DNA from: Siniperca chuatsi
Lineage: Eukaryota > Chordata > Actinopteri > Centrarchiformes > Sinipercidae
Length of the DNA: 64,000 bases
NCBI RefSeq assembly: GCF_020085105.1
Contig: NC_058063.1
Span: 16,477,262 to 16,541,261, forward strand
Reading direction: 5' to 3'
Below the pieces are notes generated by a model. That model searched no databases and was not told the origin of the DNA. It saw only the letters and a list, made by a program, of their open reading frames with translations. The position numbers were made by a program, and so were the translations under genes. Of this stretch, positions 35,121-46,995 are shown piece by piece (the stretch's first letter is position 1; each line of letters begins with the position of its first letter).

Positions 35121-35769
35121 TGGCCCCAACATCTTAAAATAAATTCTGTGAGGACTCGGAGAGGAACTTTCCCCAAACATCCTGTCCTCACTTTCTTCAG
35201 ATCTGTAAACAGACTCCCTGTGAGAGCTGTTATGTTACAACCAAAGTCTGTCCAGTGACTGACTTTAAAGAAGATGAGACACAACAGCACCTCTTGATGG
35301 ACTGTTACAGAGCTCAAGAGGTCTGGATCATCTAGAAAGGACTCTGTCTCTCATTTGATATCAATTACAATTCAGTCATGTATGGACTCCTAGAAGAGAA
35401 AATGCCTCCGAAACAAAAAGAACTGTTTCAGCTCATCATCTGCATTGTATCCGTGAAACTTTGGAAAACCAGATGTGCCATGGTTTTAAATCAGTCACTG
35501 ACAGCTACATGGTCGTGAAACACGTACTGGCTGACCTCCGGAGGAGGAGAACTATAGATAAAAGACTATTACTTCCCTTGAACATACTGGACTTTTAAGA
35601 TCTTATCTCTCTGTGCACTTTATTGCTTGGCTCCTCGTATTAGCAAACACTTTTACCACTTTGTATTATGTATAATATTCATGTATGATATATATTCATG
35701 TTGTTAGTTATGCTTCTGTTTTTGTATTTAACTTGTTGAAACTTAATAAAGATTAATTTAAAAAAAAGT
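35121..35769 (+). mobile_element. 5'-truncated LINE 3' end, possibly Tx1/L1-like
   Basis: Plus-strand translation gives CPHFLQICKQTPCESCYVTT, DFKEDETQQHLLMDCYRAQE-VW and KELFQLIICIVSVKLWKTRC, then HVLADLRRRR. The Cys/His-type pattern C-x-C...H-x4-C followed by a W is the tail seen after reverse transcriptase in Tx1-like fish LINEs. It ends with AATAAAG and an A-rich tail at about 35757-35767. Clade assignment is tentative. Confidence 0.55.
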
Positions 35770-35789
35770 AAAGGAAGTGCTGAGCGTCA

Positions 35790-36420
35790 CCGTAAAGTGC
35801 TCCAAAAAAAAAGAAAAGCTAAACATGTCATCACTGGTCAGGTTTGACAGGGGCCCAGAGAAAACTACGGAGTCTGACATTGTCTTTGCATTTGCACACA
35901 CCGACTCAACATTAACTTCAGTGACCTCCGATTGGCGTAATCGGGAGTCGTTACCGCCGACGTGAATAACAGTCTTACTGTATTTACGTTTATCCTTAGC
36001 CAGCAGTTTTAAATAAGATTCAGCTTCGCCCGCTCCGGCCCCAGGAACACATTTGACTATGGTCGCTAACTTCACGTTTCTCTAAATGGAGAAGCCAATA
36101 ATCAGAGTTGTTTTTTCAGCGGGGGTGTCGCAGAGTGGGGAGAACTTGTTAGAAACGTGAACAGCCATTTCTATTCTGTTTAGGGCTATGCTTCCTTCGG
36201 ACAGTCAGCCGGGAGACGGCTAACAGAGCTGCCTCTGGTCGGTCCGCCCCGGCTACCGGGGGCTGGCTACCTACAGCAGCTAATGGTTGAGTTCCCATGG
36301 TGCGGAACCGCGTGTCCAATTCACTAAGCCTCGCCTCCAATGCTACATAAACTACGTTTATTACATGTACTATTATCACTAGCAAACCTGAATAGCGTGT
36401 AAACTGTGGGATTAGCGAGA
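35790..36420 (-). mobile_element. LINE ORF1 fragment with SGNH-hydrolase-like motif (CR1/L2 type)
   Basis: The minus strand reads ALEARLSELDTRFRTM (coiled coil), a linker, then YSKTVIHVGGNDSRLRQSEV and VCANAKTMSDSVVFSGPLSN. VHVGGND is the block III motif of SGNH hydrolases (G-x-ND), which occurs in the ORF1 esterase of CR1/L2-group LINEs. Broken and in two frames. Opposite in orientation to both neighbouring LINE pieces. Confidence 0.55.
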
Positions 36421-36620
36421 AAGTCGCTAAAAGAAGGAGAGAGCTATGAGTGCTTGAGCAGAACTAGTGGACGTTTATAGCAGATAGTTAATCACTATAT
36501 TTCGATTATACATGAATAATCAAGCAAAATTAACTGTGATGAGCTAGAGCAGCAGAAATACGCGACTAGTAAAACACAAACACCGGTGACCGGAATTGAC
36601 ACAATACGCTTACTTCAGTC

Positions 36621-36830
36621 AGTGCCTTCGCATCTTAAGAGCTCATAATACCTTATTACCCGACTAGAACAGTGCGCTCCCAGGATGCAGGGTTACTTGT
36701 GGTTCCTAGAGTCTCTAAAAGTAGACTGGGAGCCAGAGCCTTCAGCTATCAAGCTCCTCTCCTGTGGAATCAGGTCCCAGTTTGAGTTCGGGAGGCAGAC
36801 ACCATCTCCACATTTAAGAGAGAGACTTTC
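36621..36830 (+). mobile_element. LINE 3' coding fragment (Rex1/L2-like)
   Basis: The plus strand gives SQDAGLLVVPRVSKSRLGAR and AFSYQAPLLWNQVPV, then VREADTISTFKRETF: the very C-terminus of L2/Rex1-type ORF2 proteins. One in-frame stop. It joins directly to the duplicated GIMAP upstream block at about 36830. Confidence 0.6.
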
Positions 36831-37632
36831 TGAAATCAAGAGAAGTCACTGCAGCAGCAGCAGCAGCAGTACGGCACGTCTGCTGCAGCCACTGCTGTGT
36901 GGTTTGATCACATTTGATTGTCAGCAGCAACATGAGCAAACAGTCCCACAACTGTCATCAGACTTTGATTCAAATATTGCTAAACTCTGACTGGTGCATT
37001 CATACATGACATCACCCTCTTCCAATGAAGCCCTGCTCATGTAGTATGTACTTTATAGTTAATGTATATTTCAGCAGGTAACCAGACCTGTGCTCTGATG
37101 GGACGCTTTATTTGTGACCCAAAGTCACTAATGTGCTCCTAACATTCCCTTCTCGTCAACCCAACTGCCCCCCAGGTCTGAGTACGTGGACCAGTTGGAA
37201 TGAGTTAATCTAGACTTACAGCTGAACTATTTGTGTTTGACAGAGTGAAATATTTGTTTATATTTACTGTCTAAATTGACAGTTTCTGCTGTAGCCGAGT
37301 CTCCTACAGGAAACGTCTTGAGTATTTAGTCGAGCAAAGAATTAAGATTAATATTGATGAAAAAAAGTCCTACATGTTTTCCTGTCTTTTCACAATCAGA
37401 TTATCAATAAACCAAAAACATGTGATGGAATATTTCTGTTTAATGGTGGCTATACCGTGAAATGAGATGTGCGTGAGATAACCTACAGTATGCTTTTTTT
37501 TTTGACTTCTTCCACTGTGCAACAAGTCAGGAAGTGAAAATGACACAAGATACAGGAAACATATTCACATACACACTGGCAGTTTTGTCACTCGACTAAC
37601 TGTCTCTCCACAGTTACTTCACTTTTCACAAC
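36831..37632 (+). promoter_or_regulatory. GIMAP copy 4 upstream region, type B, with ETS-IRF motif
   Basis: Homologous to 22978-23658, 42590-43419, 51376-52073 and 61330-62131. It contains GGAAGTGAAA at 37530-37539, an exact match to the ETS-IRF composite element GGAANNGAAA (PU.1 with IRF4/8), about 94 bp before the start codon. A 3' splice site (ctctccacag) lies just before the ATG, so a non-coding first exon is possible. Confidence 0.5.
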
Positions 37633-39485
37633 ATGGACGGTAAGTTCATTTCTTTCAGTTATTCCTGTCAGGACTGAACACTGCACATTAAGTTGCAAGA
37701 TGCAGAAATGTAAATAATAGCTGTTCTGTTTTAAATAATTTCTGACAGTTTACAGGTGCTAGGCTAAATTTAGATGACGGCCATAGATCTAATTGTGCTT
37801 TTGTTTCTTTTTTTTTTTAACTTAATGCTAATAGTGATCCTTGCATACTTAGAGTGAAAATTAGAGTGTGTGATTATCAACAATTATTTGTCGAGCGCTC
37901 TTGCTTTCTGCAAGATGGTGTCTGTGCTCTGCTAAATACTGCTTGTGCGGTGAAAGAAGCGTCACTCTGTAACACATCTGTACAATCGCGAGTGGACTGA
38001 GGGTTTCAGGAGCTCCAACAACTCTACAGAGTGAGACGTCCTCTCTGCTGCTGATCGCGTCACGTTAGTATGAGGGATCGCGTTCTTCCAGTTAAACTTT
38101 CCTTAATAATAATCCTTAGTAATTTCAATGTGTCAGATACACATTTAATCAACATTTAGGTAATTATAAGTATCGGACTGGACACAGTGTTTAGATACCC
38201 AATAATAAAGGACTCAGATCGCCAAAATAAAACCCCTGATCATCTCGATTAAAAGCTGTTTACAAAATGATCCTCAGTGTTCTTTACCACAATACATTAA
38301 CTTATATTGTTGAACAGTGATTGGTATACTGTTAGATACATAAGATGTTCTTAATCATTATTTAGCTCGTGGGCCTCTCTTTATGTATTGACACCATTAT
38401 TTATTCTCTTATTGTGCTAATGCAGCTATTTTAGTACAAACAGCTTTTCCTTTTCATTGTGATTTTTGACCAATGAGGATTTTTTTGTAATTGAGCTCAT
38501 GTGTCTCTTTTTATATACGAAAACAACCAAAACACACACATGTACAGTTTAATTAATTGATTATCGTCTTTCAGTGTCAAACAGGAGAATTGTCCTGCTG
38601 GGAAAAACTAGATCTGGGAAAAGCAGCCTGGCTAACACCATATTTGGAGAGAAACTGTTCACGATCGGCCATTCTCTCAACTCTGAAACAAGAAAATGTC
38701 AATCAAAAACCAAATCTGTCAATGGAAGAAGCATCACCTTGATTGACACTCCTGGTTTCTTTGGCACAGATATGTCCGAAGAGGAGCTGAAGCCTGAGAT
38801 AGTGAGGTGTATCACAGAGTGCTCTCCTGGGCCTCATGCTTTTCTCATTGTGCTTAAAGTGGAGAGATTCACAGTGCAGGAGCAGGCTGTCATCAACAAA
38901 ATACATCAATACTTTTCTGAAGAAGTCTTCAAATATGCAACAGTTATTTTTACTCATGGTGACCAGCTCCCTGAAGGACAGACAATTGAGGATTTTGTCT
39001 GTCTGAATAAGATGATGAGTGATTTGGTGAAGAAATGTGGCAGCCGGTGCCACGTCATTGATAATAAATACTGGAACGAAGATCCAAAGGATAAATACAG
39101 GAGCAACCAGTTCCAGGTGGAGGAGCTTCTTAAGTCAATAGACAAGATGGTGATGGAAAACAAAGGAAGCTGCTACACCAATGAGATGCTACAAGCAGTG
39201 GAGAAAGAAATACAACAAGAAGAGAAGCAGATTAAACTGTTATCAGGAAACATGTCAAAGGAAGAGGTCAGAGAGGAGGCCAAGGGCAGAGTACACACCA
39301 AGCTTTTGGTCAGATTAGCAGGTATTGGAACAGGTGTATTGTTAGGAGCTTTTCTTGGTGAGGTGGGAGTAGTGAAGGGAGGTGTTACAGGATATCATGC
39401 AGCTGAGGGAGTAGACACACCACAGGAAGCAGCAGAGAAGGCAATAGAGGCTGTCACGAGATTCTCAAAGTCAAAACAGAGTTAA
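37633..39485 (+). CDS. GIMAP-type AIG1 GTPase, copy 4, short form without Gly/Ala tail
   Basis: Exon 1 ATGGACG (37633-37639, donor GTAAGT), exon 2 38575-39485, 305 residues from MDVSNRRIVLLGKTRSGKSS. All GTP-binding motifs are present: P-loop GKTRSGKSS, LIDTPGFFGT, CSPGPHAFLIVLKVERFTVQ, FTHGDQL, RCHVIDNK. The EKEIQQEEKQIKLLSGNMSK helix is followed by GTGVLLGAFLGEVGVVKGGV and the HAAEGVDTPQEAAEKAIEAV tail, so the roughly 100-residue Gly/Ala-rich insert of copies 3 and 5 is absent. The 5' half is almost identical to copy 3. Looks intact. Confidence 0.87.
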
Positions 39486-40890
39486 AACCTATAATGAGCC
39501 AAGACTCTTGAAGAAGTCGGAGATAATATATGATTTAAAAGTCATATCTCCCTGTAGATCAAATGGAAATCTTACTCTAAAAATATTTAACCATTGAGCT
39601 GATTATGTTTATTCATATGTAATATGTAATACGTTGTACTTGTCTGTTATTCCTGTTTCACAAGCTAACCACAGAGTGTCGGTTTGATAAGTTGTCCAGT
39701 GCTGTAAACTGTAACCACAAACCACAAAGATAAAACATTTTTAACAGCATCTGTAGAGAAGAATTTAAAGATTGTTTAAATCAAACAAGTGTACGCTGTT
39801 GGCTGTATTTCTGTCTCCTGTTATAACATTGCTCAGCATTTCCTGTTGCAAAAGCTAACCAGAAAATATCTCTTAATGTATGTACAACATGATTTTGTTA
39901 GACAGGCCTTCTGATGCTCCTGCTAAAAGAGTTGTGGTTCTTTGTGGATTACAATGAATCACTAAGGCAAATATAAAGAATGAATAAACTGAAACCTATG
40001 AAAAATTGTCATTTGAGCAAATAAAGTTTTACTTGGTAAGGTAATCAATTTATGAATGGTACATTGGGATAATTAAATTGATTTCATAACAGAGGAGGTA
40101 AAATATGTTTAGCAAAGATTACTGCAAAGAGTGAAACAAGACTAAGAGTCTACAGCCATGCTAGCAGCTCTGTGAAGCTGTACGGAAGCACAGCTAATGT
40201 CAGCATGCTAACATCCTCACAATGTTGATGCTAACATGATGTTTAGTAGGTGTAATGTTAATCATGTCATCATGTTAGTTTAGCATGTTAGGTTTTGATA
40301 ATTAGCACAAAACATATAGTACAGCTGAGGCTTATGTCATTGATCGGGTGTTTTGCAGATATTTGGTCATGAACCAAAGTATTGGACAATTAGCAATATT
40401 AATCTGCTAGTGTCGCTAGAGAAAAAGTCAGAGGATCACCAAAGTCATTATTAAAAGTTAGTTTACTATCACTAAACTGTGGCCAACACAAAGGATATAA
40501 GTTTGTAGGCCAATAGCTATCCAACATGCTACTTTTCATAATTTTTCTTGTATAATATTTGCTTTATTCCAGTGTAACATGTACCGTTACTGTACTACAT
40601 AATTCATTTATAGTTTCCTCAGGATTTGTTGCCACAGCCTGTAGCTGTCCACACTTTTCTTTGAATAACAGTTAATTGTACATTTTAACACCTTTTGTTG
40701 GTCCTGTTCTATCTCTATAAATTTCAGCATGAACACAATGCTGTGTAATGCTCCCAGAAAATGCCTTGTAATAGTCAGTATCATGTTTGGATCCCTGCCG
40801 GCAGTCTCATGTTAATTCTTGTTTGACCACAGCGATTGAACTCCCCAAATGCCCCCACACTGTGAAGTGAAACTAGAATATAACCTTTGT
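39486..40890. repeat. 3' flank of copy 4 and decayed type-A unit
   Basis: No gene. 39486-40360 is the usual GIMAP 3' flank. 40360-40890 is a degraded copy of the spacer and promoter of copies 1-3, ending in GAAGTGAAACTAGAATATAA near 40866, where the ISRE has lost one base. No exon 1 follows. Confidence 0.7.
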
Positions 40891-40924
40891 CAGGAGAAAA
40901 GACACACACACACACATACACACA

Positions 40925-41350
40925 ATATCCTTGTTATCTTTAGTTAATAAGGTTTTGAAAATAATACTTTATCTCTTCTTATGCCTTGGTAACAAAGTAC
41001 CAGTACTAGAAATTTTGAAAGAAAGAATTTGATCAAAGAAAGCTTTTAGTTAAGCCAATAAATATTTTATTTTAAAGCCTGTGATGGAATGTGTTTTGTG
41101 CTGTGATTGTGATTAGCCTACATTATGTGTGTATTAAGTTTTCATACGGCAGTGATACAAGTGATAAAGACAATTGCAACATGCCTTTGTTGCTCCCGCT
41201 ATCACCTTGCATTCAGTAGGGAAATTAAATGGGTGGCAAAAATGCACTCTTTTCTTTACAGGCATTGTTGACTGTGAGTTAAGGTTACTTCTTGTCCTTT
41301 AAAAGGAGCACCATACATGCAGATAAGTAGGCATTCTGAATCACGAGTTT
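40925..41350. repeat. Remnant of the myadm 3'-flank duplicon
   Basis: Diverged copy of 22400-22810 and 50830-51210 (shared words: TTAATAAGGTTTTG, GACAATTGCAAC, TCCTTTAAAAGGAGCA, CATTCTGAAT). No myadm coding sequence is left here. Confidence 0.7.
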
Positions 41351-41439
41351 AGACCCTTTATACAACTGCCAACATGGATAACAAACTATTTGTTAGAAAG
41401 ATAATAGTTCCTACATGAAACTGCTCACAACAAATCTGT

Positions 41440-41604
41440 GGATTATCTTAAGCAGTCCCATTATATTAAAAAAATGAGGACATCTCTACGGCAGATATCT
41501 CCAAAACTCGGCAACTCACACCAAAACAATCTAGATGGATAAATAGTACTACAGGTAAGAGGAAAAATACGGATTTGTGATTTTGGGGTGAACTGTCCCT
41601 TTAA
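41440..41604. repeat. Dispersed repeat (TTAAAGGGACAGTTCACCCC family)
   Basis: On the minus strand this starts TTAAAGGGACAGTTCACCCC and includes GAGATATCTGCCGTAGAGAT. Such phrases are very common in fish genomes. The same head occurs at 12574 in the arhgef11 intron. Class not certain (probably a DNA-transposon derivative). Confidence 0.5.
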
Positions 41605-41849
41605 TGTGCAGGATGCAGAAATTTAATAATAGCTGGGGTTTTTTTGTCAAATTATTTTTGCAGTGCATAGCTGCTACACTGAGATGGCTGCCAAAAGACT
41701 GTTCTTCTTTTTTTTACATAATGTAAAATGTGATGCTCTCATACTTAAAAGCTAAGGATGTGGATGTCACGAGCCGATCCTAAGTGACCGACACATGATT
41801 GATCAGGGCATATGTTAATCGATCGTTATCAGCTGAAATACTGTGAAGC

Positions 41850-42590
41850 CTGTAGATTCAATGAAAATCTTGTTCTAAAGAAACTTCAACCATTGAGGTG
41901 ATTATGTTTATTCATATGAAATATGTAATAGGTTGTGCTTCTTGTCTGAGCTTCAAACTTTAGTCACTTATTCTTTTTTCATGAGCTAACCACAGAGTGT
42001 GTTGGTTTGATGTGTTGTGTACTGTAAACTGTAACCACAAACCAAGAAGATAAAACATTTTAACATCTTTTGTAGAGAAGATCTTAAAGATTGATTAAAT
42101 CAAACAAGTGTACGCTGTTGGCTGTATTTTATTTGAGCAAGTTTTTTAATTAATTGATGGGACATTTGAATCTAGACTCAACCTAATAGTGTCACTAGAT
42201 GTAAAAGTCTCTGCACACCATGAATGTCATCCTTTGAGCCAGATTAAAATTAATAATACAAAATATAGTCAATAAATCAAGTATGATAGGGTAGGGTTAG
42301 GGTTTGATTATAGATTAAGATAAAACTATATTGATCCCCATGGGGAAATTCACAAGATACCCAGCAGATAAAGTAGCTAAAATTTGCCCCACCTTTAGCG
42401 GCTTCAACATTAAAGTGATGCTTACACATTAATGCATCAGTAGTTTTAATCCAATAATATAATAAACATTATTCTGAAACGGGTCATTATGCATAATGAG
42501 TACTTTTACTTTTGGTACTTTAAGATTATTTTGATGCCAATACTTTTCTACTTTTGCATAAGTCAAAATTTTACGGTGAGTACTGTGCAG
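41850..42590. repeat. Orphan GIMAP 3' flank (copy of 45870-46770)
   Basis: Matches the 3' flank of copy 5 closely, including the TTGATCCCCATGGGGAAATT stretch, but there is no GIMAP gene upstream. It is what remains of a deleted unit, or a duplicated flank. No coding capacity. Confidence 0.75.
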
Positions 42591-43419
42591 CAGTACGGCA
42601 GGTCTGCTGCAGCCACTGCTGTGTGGTTTGATCACATTTGATTGTCAGCAGCAACATGAGCAAACAGTCCCACAACTGTCATCAGACTTTGTATTAAAAT
42701 ATTGCTAAATTCTGATTGGTGCATTCATACATGACATCACCCTCTTCCAATGAAGCCCTGCTCATGTAGGACTCCATCACCCAGAGTAACAAGCTGCTTG
42801 AGAAAATGTTTTCAGGACCTTAAAGTACCCTTTACTTTACAGTTAATGTATATTTCAGCAGGTAACCAGACCTGTGCTCTGATGGGACGCTTTATTTGTG
42901 TCCCAAAGTCATTAATGTGCTCCTAACATTCCCTTCTCGTCAACCCAACTGCCCCCCAGGTCTGAGTACGTGGACCAGTTGGAATGAGTTAATCTAGACT
43001 TACAGCTGAACTATTTGTGTTTGACAGAGTGAAATATTTGTTTATATTTACTGTCTAAATTGACAGTTTCTGCTGTAGCCGAGTCTCCTACAGGAAACGT
43101 CTTGAGTATTTAGTCGAGCAAAGAATTAAGATTAATATAGATGAAAAAAAGTCCTACATGTTTTCCTGTCTATTCACAATCAGATTATCATTAAACCAAA
43201 TACATGTGATGGAATATTTCTGTTTAATGGTGGCTATACCGTGAAATGAGATGTGCGTGAGATAACCTACAGTATGCTTCTTTTTTTTTTGACTTCTTCC
43301 ACTGTGCAACAAGTCAGGAAGTGAAAATGACACAAGATACAGGAAACATATTCACATACACACTGGCAGTTTTGTCACTCGACTAACTGTCTCTCCACAG
43401 TTACTTCACTTTTCACAAC
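42591..43419 (+). promoter_or_regulatory. GIMAP copy 5 upstream region, type B, with ETS-IRF motif
   Basis: Near-identical to the region before copy 4. GGAAGTGAAA lies at 43317-43326, about 94 bp upstream of the start codon, in the same context (AGTCAGGAAGTGAAAATGAC). Confidence 0.5.
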
Positions 43420-45792
43420 ATGGACGGTAAGTTAATTTCTTTCAGTTATTCCTGTCAGGACTGAACAATGCACATTAAGTTGCAAGATGCAGAAATGTAA
43501 ATAATAGCTGTTCTGTTTTAAATAATTTCTGACAGTTTACAGGTGCTAGGCTAAATTTAGATGACGGCCATAGATCTAATTGTGCTTTTGTTTCTTTTTT
43601 TTTTTAACTTAATGCAAATAGTGATCCTTGCATACTTAGAGTGAAAATTAGAGTGTGTGATTATCAACAATTATTTGATTGCACCGGTGATTTACTCTGT
43701 TCGGATATTAGGCAGGCCATAAACCTGCTTTTTGTCGAGCTCTCTTGCTTTCTGCAAGATGGTGTCTGTGCTCTGCTAAATACTGCTTGTGCGGTGAAAG
43801 AAGCGTCACTCTGTAACACATCTGTACAATCGCGAGTGGACTGAGGGTTTCAGTAGCTCCAACAACTCTACAGAGTGAGACGTCCTCTCTGCTGCTGATC
43901 GCGTCACGACAGTTTGAGGGATCGCGTTCTTCCAGTTAAACTTTCCTCATTAACATAATCAATGATTTAAGCTTATACATTTAATAGTTCTGAACCAGGA
44001 CCTCCAGTGGATAAAGTGTCTTGTGAAAAATGAGTTGTCTACCGCTGTAATTTCAATGTGTCAGATACACATTTAATCAGCATTTAGATAATTATAAGTA
44101 TCGGACTGGACACAGTGTTTAGATACCCAAAATAAAAGGACTCAGATCGCCAAAATAAAACCCCTGATCATCTCGATTAAAAGCTGTTTACAAAATGATC
44201 CTCAGTGTTCTTTACCACAATACATTGACTTATATTGTTGAACAGTGATTGGTATACTGTTAGATACATAAGTTGTTCTTAATCATTATTTGGCTTGTGG
44301 GCCTCTCTTTATGTATTGACACCATTATTTATTCTCTTATTGTGCTAATGCAGCTATTTTAGTACAAACAGCTTTTCCTTTTCATTGTGATTTTTGACCA
44401 ATGAGGATTTTTTTTGTAATTGAGCTCATGTGTCTCTTTTTATATACGAAAACGACCAAAACACACAAATGTACAGTATAATTAATTGATTATCGTCTTT
44501 CAGTGTCAAACAGGAGAATTGTCATCCTGGGAAAAACTGGAGCTGGGAAAAGCAGCCTGGCTAACACCATATTTGGAGAGAAACTGTTCACGATCGGCCA
44601 TTCTCCCAACTCTGAAACAAGTGAATGTCAATCAAAAACCAAATCTGTCAATGGAAGAAGCATCACCTTGATTGACACTCCTGGTTTCTTTGACACAGAT
44701 AGATCTGAGGAGGAGCTGAAGTCTGAGATAGTGAGGTGTATCACAGAGTTCTCTTCTGGGCCTCATGCTTTTCTCATTGTGCTTAAAGTGGAGAAATTCA
44801 CAGAGCAGGAGCAGGCTGTCATCACTAAAATATGCCAGTATTTCTCTGAAGATGCTCTAAAATATGCTGCAGTTGTCTTCACTCATGGTGACCAGCTCCC
44901 TGATGGAATGAAAATTGAGGAGTTTGTCAGTCAGAATAAGAATCTGAGTTGTCTGGTGAAGAAATGTGGCAGCCGGTGCCACGTCATTGATAATAAACAC
45001 TCGAACGAAAACCCAAAGGATAAAAACAGGAGCAACCAGTTCCAAGTGGAGGAGCTTCTTAAGTCAATAGACAAGATGGTGATGAAAAACAACGGAAGCT
45101 GCTACACCAATGAGATGCTACAAGCAGTGGAGGAAGAAATACAACAAGAGGAGGAGCACATTAAACTGTTATCAGGAAACATGTCAAAGGAAGAGGTCAG
45201 AGAGCAGGCTAAGGGCAGAGTATACACAAAGCTTTCTGTCAGATTAGCAGGTATTGGAACAGGTGTATTGTTAGGAGCTTTGTTTGGTGTGGTAGTGCTG
45301 GGTGGATTAGTTGTCTTACCATTGAAAGCTTTAGCCGTAGCAGTTTCAGGACGAGTAGCAGCAGTTGCTGGAGAAACAGCAGCCGCAGTTGCAGGAGCAG
45401 CAGCAGCAGGAGAAACAGCAGCCGCAGTTGCAGGAGCAGCAGCTGCAGGAGAAACAGCAGCAGCTGCAGGAGCAGCAGCTGCAGGAGGAACAGCAGCAGC
45501 TGCAGGAGCAGCAGCAGCAGGAGGAGCAGCAGCAGCAGGAGAAACAGCAGCAGCTGCAGGAGCAGCAGTAGGAGTAGCTGGAGTGTCAGTAGGTATAGTT
45601 ATAGGGACATCTGCTGCAGTGGGAGCAGTGATGGGAGGTGTTACAGGATATCATGCAGCTGAGGGAGCAGACACACCACTGGATGCAGCAAAGAGGACAG
45701 CAGAGGCTGTCAAGACTGGAGCCCTATTTGTCTTAGATCAAGCAAATGATGTTTTGGAGAGATTATCACAGTCAAAGTTAAAACAGAGTTAA
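43420..45792 (+). CDS. GIMAP-type AIG1 GTPase, copy 5, with the longest Gly/Ala tail
   Basis: Exon 1 ATGGACG (43420-43426), exon 2 44504-45792, 431 residues from MDVSNRRIVILGKTGAGKSS. G1 GKTGAGKSS, LIDTPGFFDT, box FSSGPHAFLIVLKVEKFTEQ (the usual CSPGPH is FSSGPH here), G4 FTHGDQL, G5-like RCHVIDNK. The segment ITKICQYFSEDALKYAAVVF through MKIEEFVSQNKNLSCL differs from copies 1-4 and 7 and instead matches the partial copy 6, a sign of gene conversion. After a hydrophobic GTGVLLGALFGVVVLGGLVV the tail has about 70 residues of AAAAGETAAA/AGAAAAGG repeats, then GVSVGIVIGTSAAVGAVMGG and the AEGADTP tail. Intact. Confidence 0.88.
45350..45585 (+). repeat. In-frame trinucleotide-rich repeat of copy 5
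   Basis: Repeated GCAGCAGCAGGAGAAACA and GCAGCTGCAGGAGCA words, all in phase, encoding Ala/Gly/Glu/Thr. A glutamine-rich open frame in a second reading frame (45365-45571) is a composition artefact. Confidence 0.9.
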
Positions 45793-46780
45793 AACCTAGA
45801 ATGAACTGTGATTCTTGAAAAAGGGGGAGATAATATATGATTAAAAAGTCATATCTCCCTGTAGATTAAATGAAAATCTTGTTCTAAAGAATCTTCAACC
45901 ATTGAGGTGATTGTGTTTATTCATATGTAAGATGTAATAGGTTGTGCTTCTTGTCTGAGCTTCAAACTTTAGTCATTTATTCCTTTTTCATGAGCTAACC
46001 ACAGAGTGTGTCGGTTTGATGTGTTGTGTACTGTAAACTGTAACCACAAACCAAGAAGATAAAACATTTGAACATCTTTTGTAGAGAAGATCTTAAAGAT
46101 TGTTTAAATCAAACAAGTGTACGCTGTTGGCTGTATTTCTGTCTGCTCTTAAAATATTGGTCACTGTTTCCTGTTGCAAAAGCTAACCAGAAAAAATCTC
46201 TCAATGTATGTACAACATGATTTTGTTAGACAGGCCTTCTGATGCTCCTGCTAAAAGAGTTGTGGTTCTTTGTGGATTACAATGTGAACAGTAAACAAAT
46301 AAAAATTTTATTTGAGCAAGTTTTTTAATTAATTGATGGGACATTTGAATCTAGACTCAACCTAACAGTGTCACTAGATGTAAAAGTCTCTGCACACCAT
46401 GAATGTCATCCTTTGAGCCAGATTCAAATTAATAACACAAAATATAATCACTAAATCAAGTATGATAGGGTAGGGTTAGGGTTTGATTATAGATTAAGAT
46501 AAAACTATATTGATCCCCATGGGGAAATTCACAAGATACCCAGCAGATAAAGTAGCTAAAATTTGCCCCACCTTTAGCGGCTTCAACATTAAAGTGATGC
46601 TTACACATTAATGCATCAATAGTTTTAATCCAATAATATAATAAACATTATTCTGAAACGGGTCATTATGCATAATGAGTACTTTTACTTTTGGTACTTT
46701 AAGATTATTTTGATGCCAATACTTTTCTACTTTTGCATAAGTCAAAATTTTACGGTGAGTACTGTGGTATTGCTAGAAAA
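45793..46780. repeat. 3' flank of copy 5
   Basis: No gene. Homologous to 41850-42590 and, in its second half, to 56520-56910. Contains ATAGGGTAGGGTTAGGGTTT, a telomere-like phrase shared by all three copies. Confidence 0.75.
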
Positions 46781-46854
46781 CATCTTGAGTATTTAGTCGA
46801 GTAAAGAATTAAGACAGCCAAGAAAACTGGATGTCAGCTATCTCACATAATTTA

Positions 46855-46960
46855 AAGAGAGGGAACCACATCCTGGACTGGGAGGAGGCCAGAACTGTTT
46901 GAGAAGTGTCTGAGGAATTTGGTAGAGCTACTTCTGATGCAGTCAAGATTATTCAGGTTA
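46855..46960. repeat. Short element shared with 57685-57785
   Basis: GACTGGGAGGAGGCCAGAAC and flanking bases occur in both places, reading roughly as DWEEARTV on the plus strand. Probably a scrap of an old mobile element. The source family is not recognised. Confidence 0.4.
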
Positions 46961-46995
46961 CTCACGTTAAAAAATAAATCTAAGTGGCATGTTAT

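Noticed and set aside
45365-45571. Glutamine-rich plus-strand frame
   Set aside because: Alternative frame of the Gly/Ala repeat in copy 5.
46465-46485. Telomere-like GGGTTAGGGTTT
   Set aside because: A single short occurrence repeated only because its block is duplicated (also about 42295 and 56680); not an internal telomeric array.
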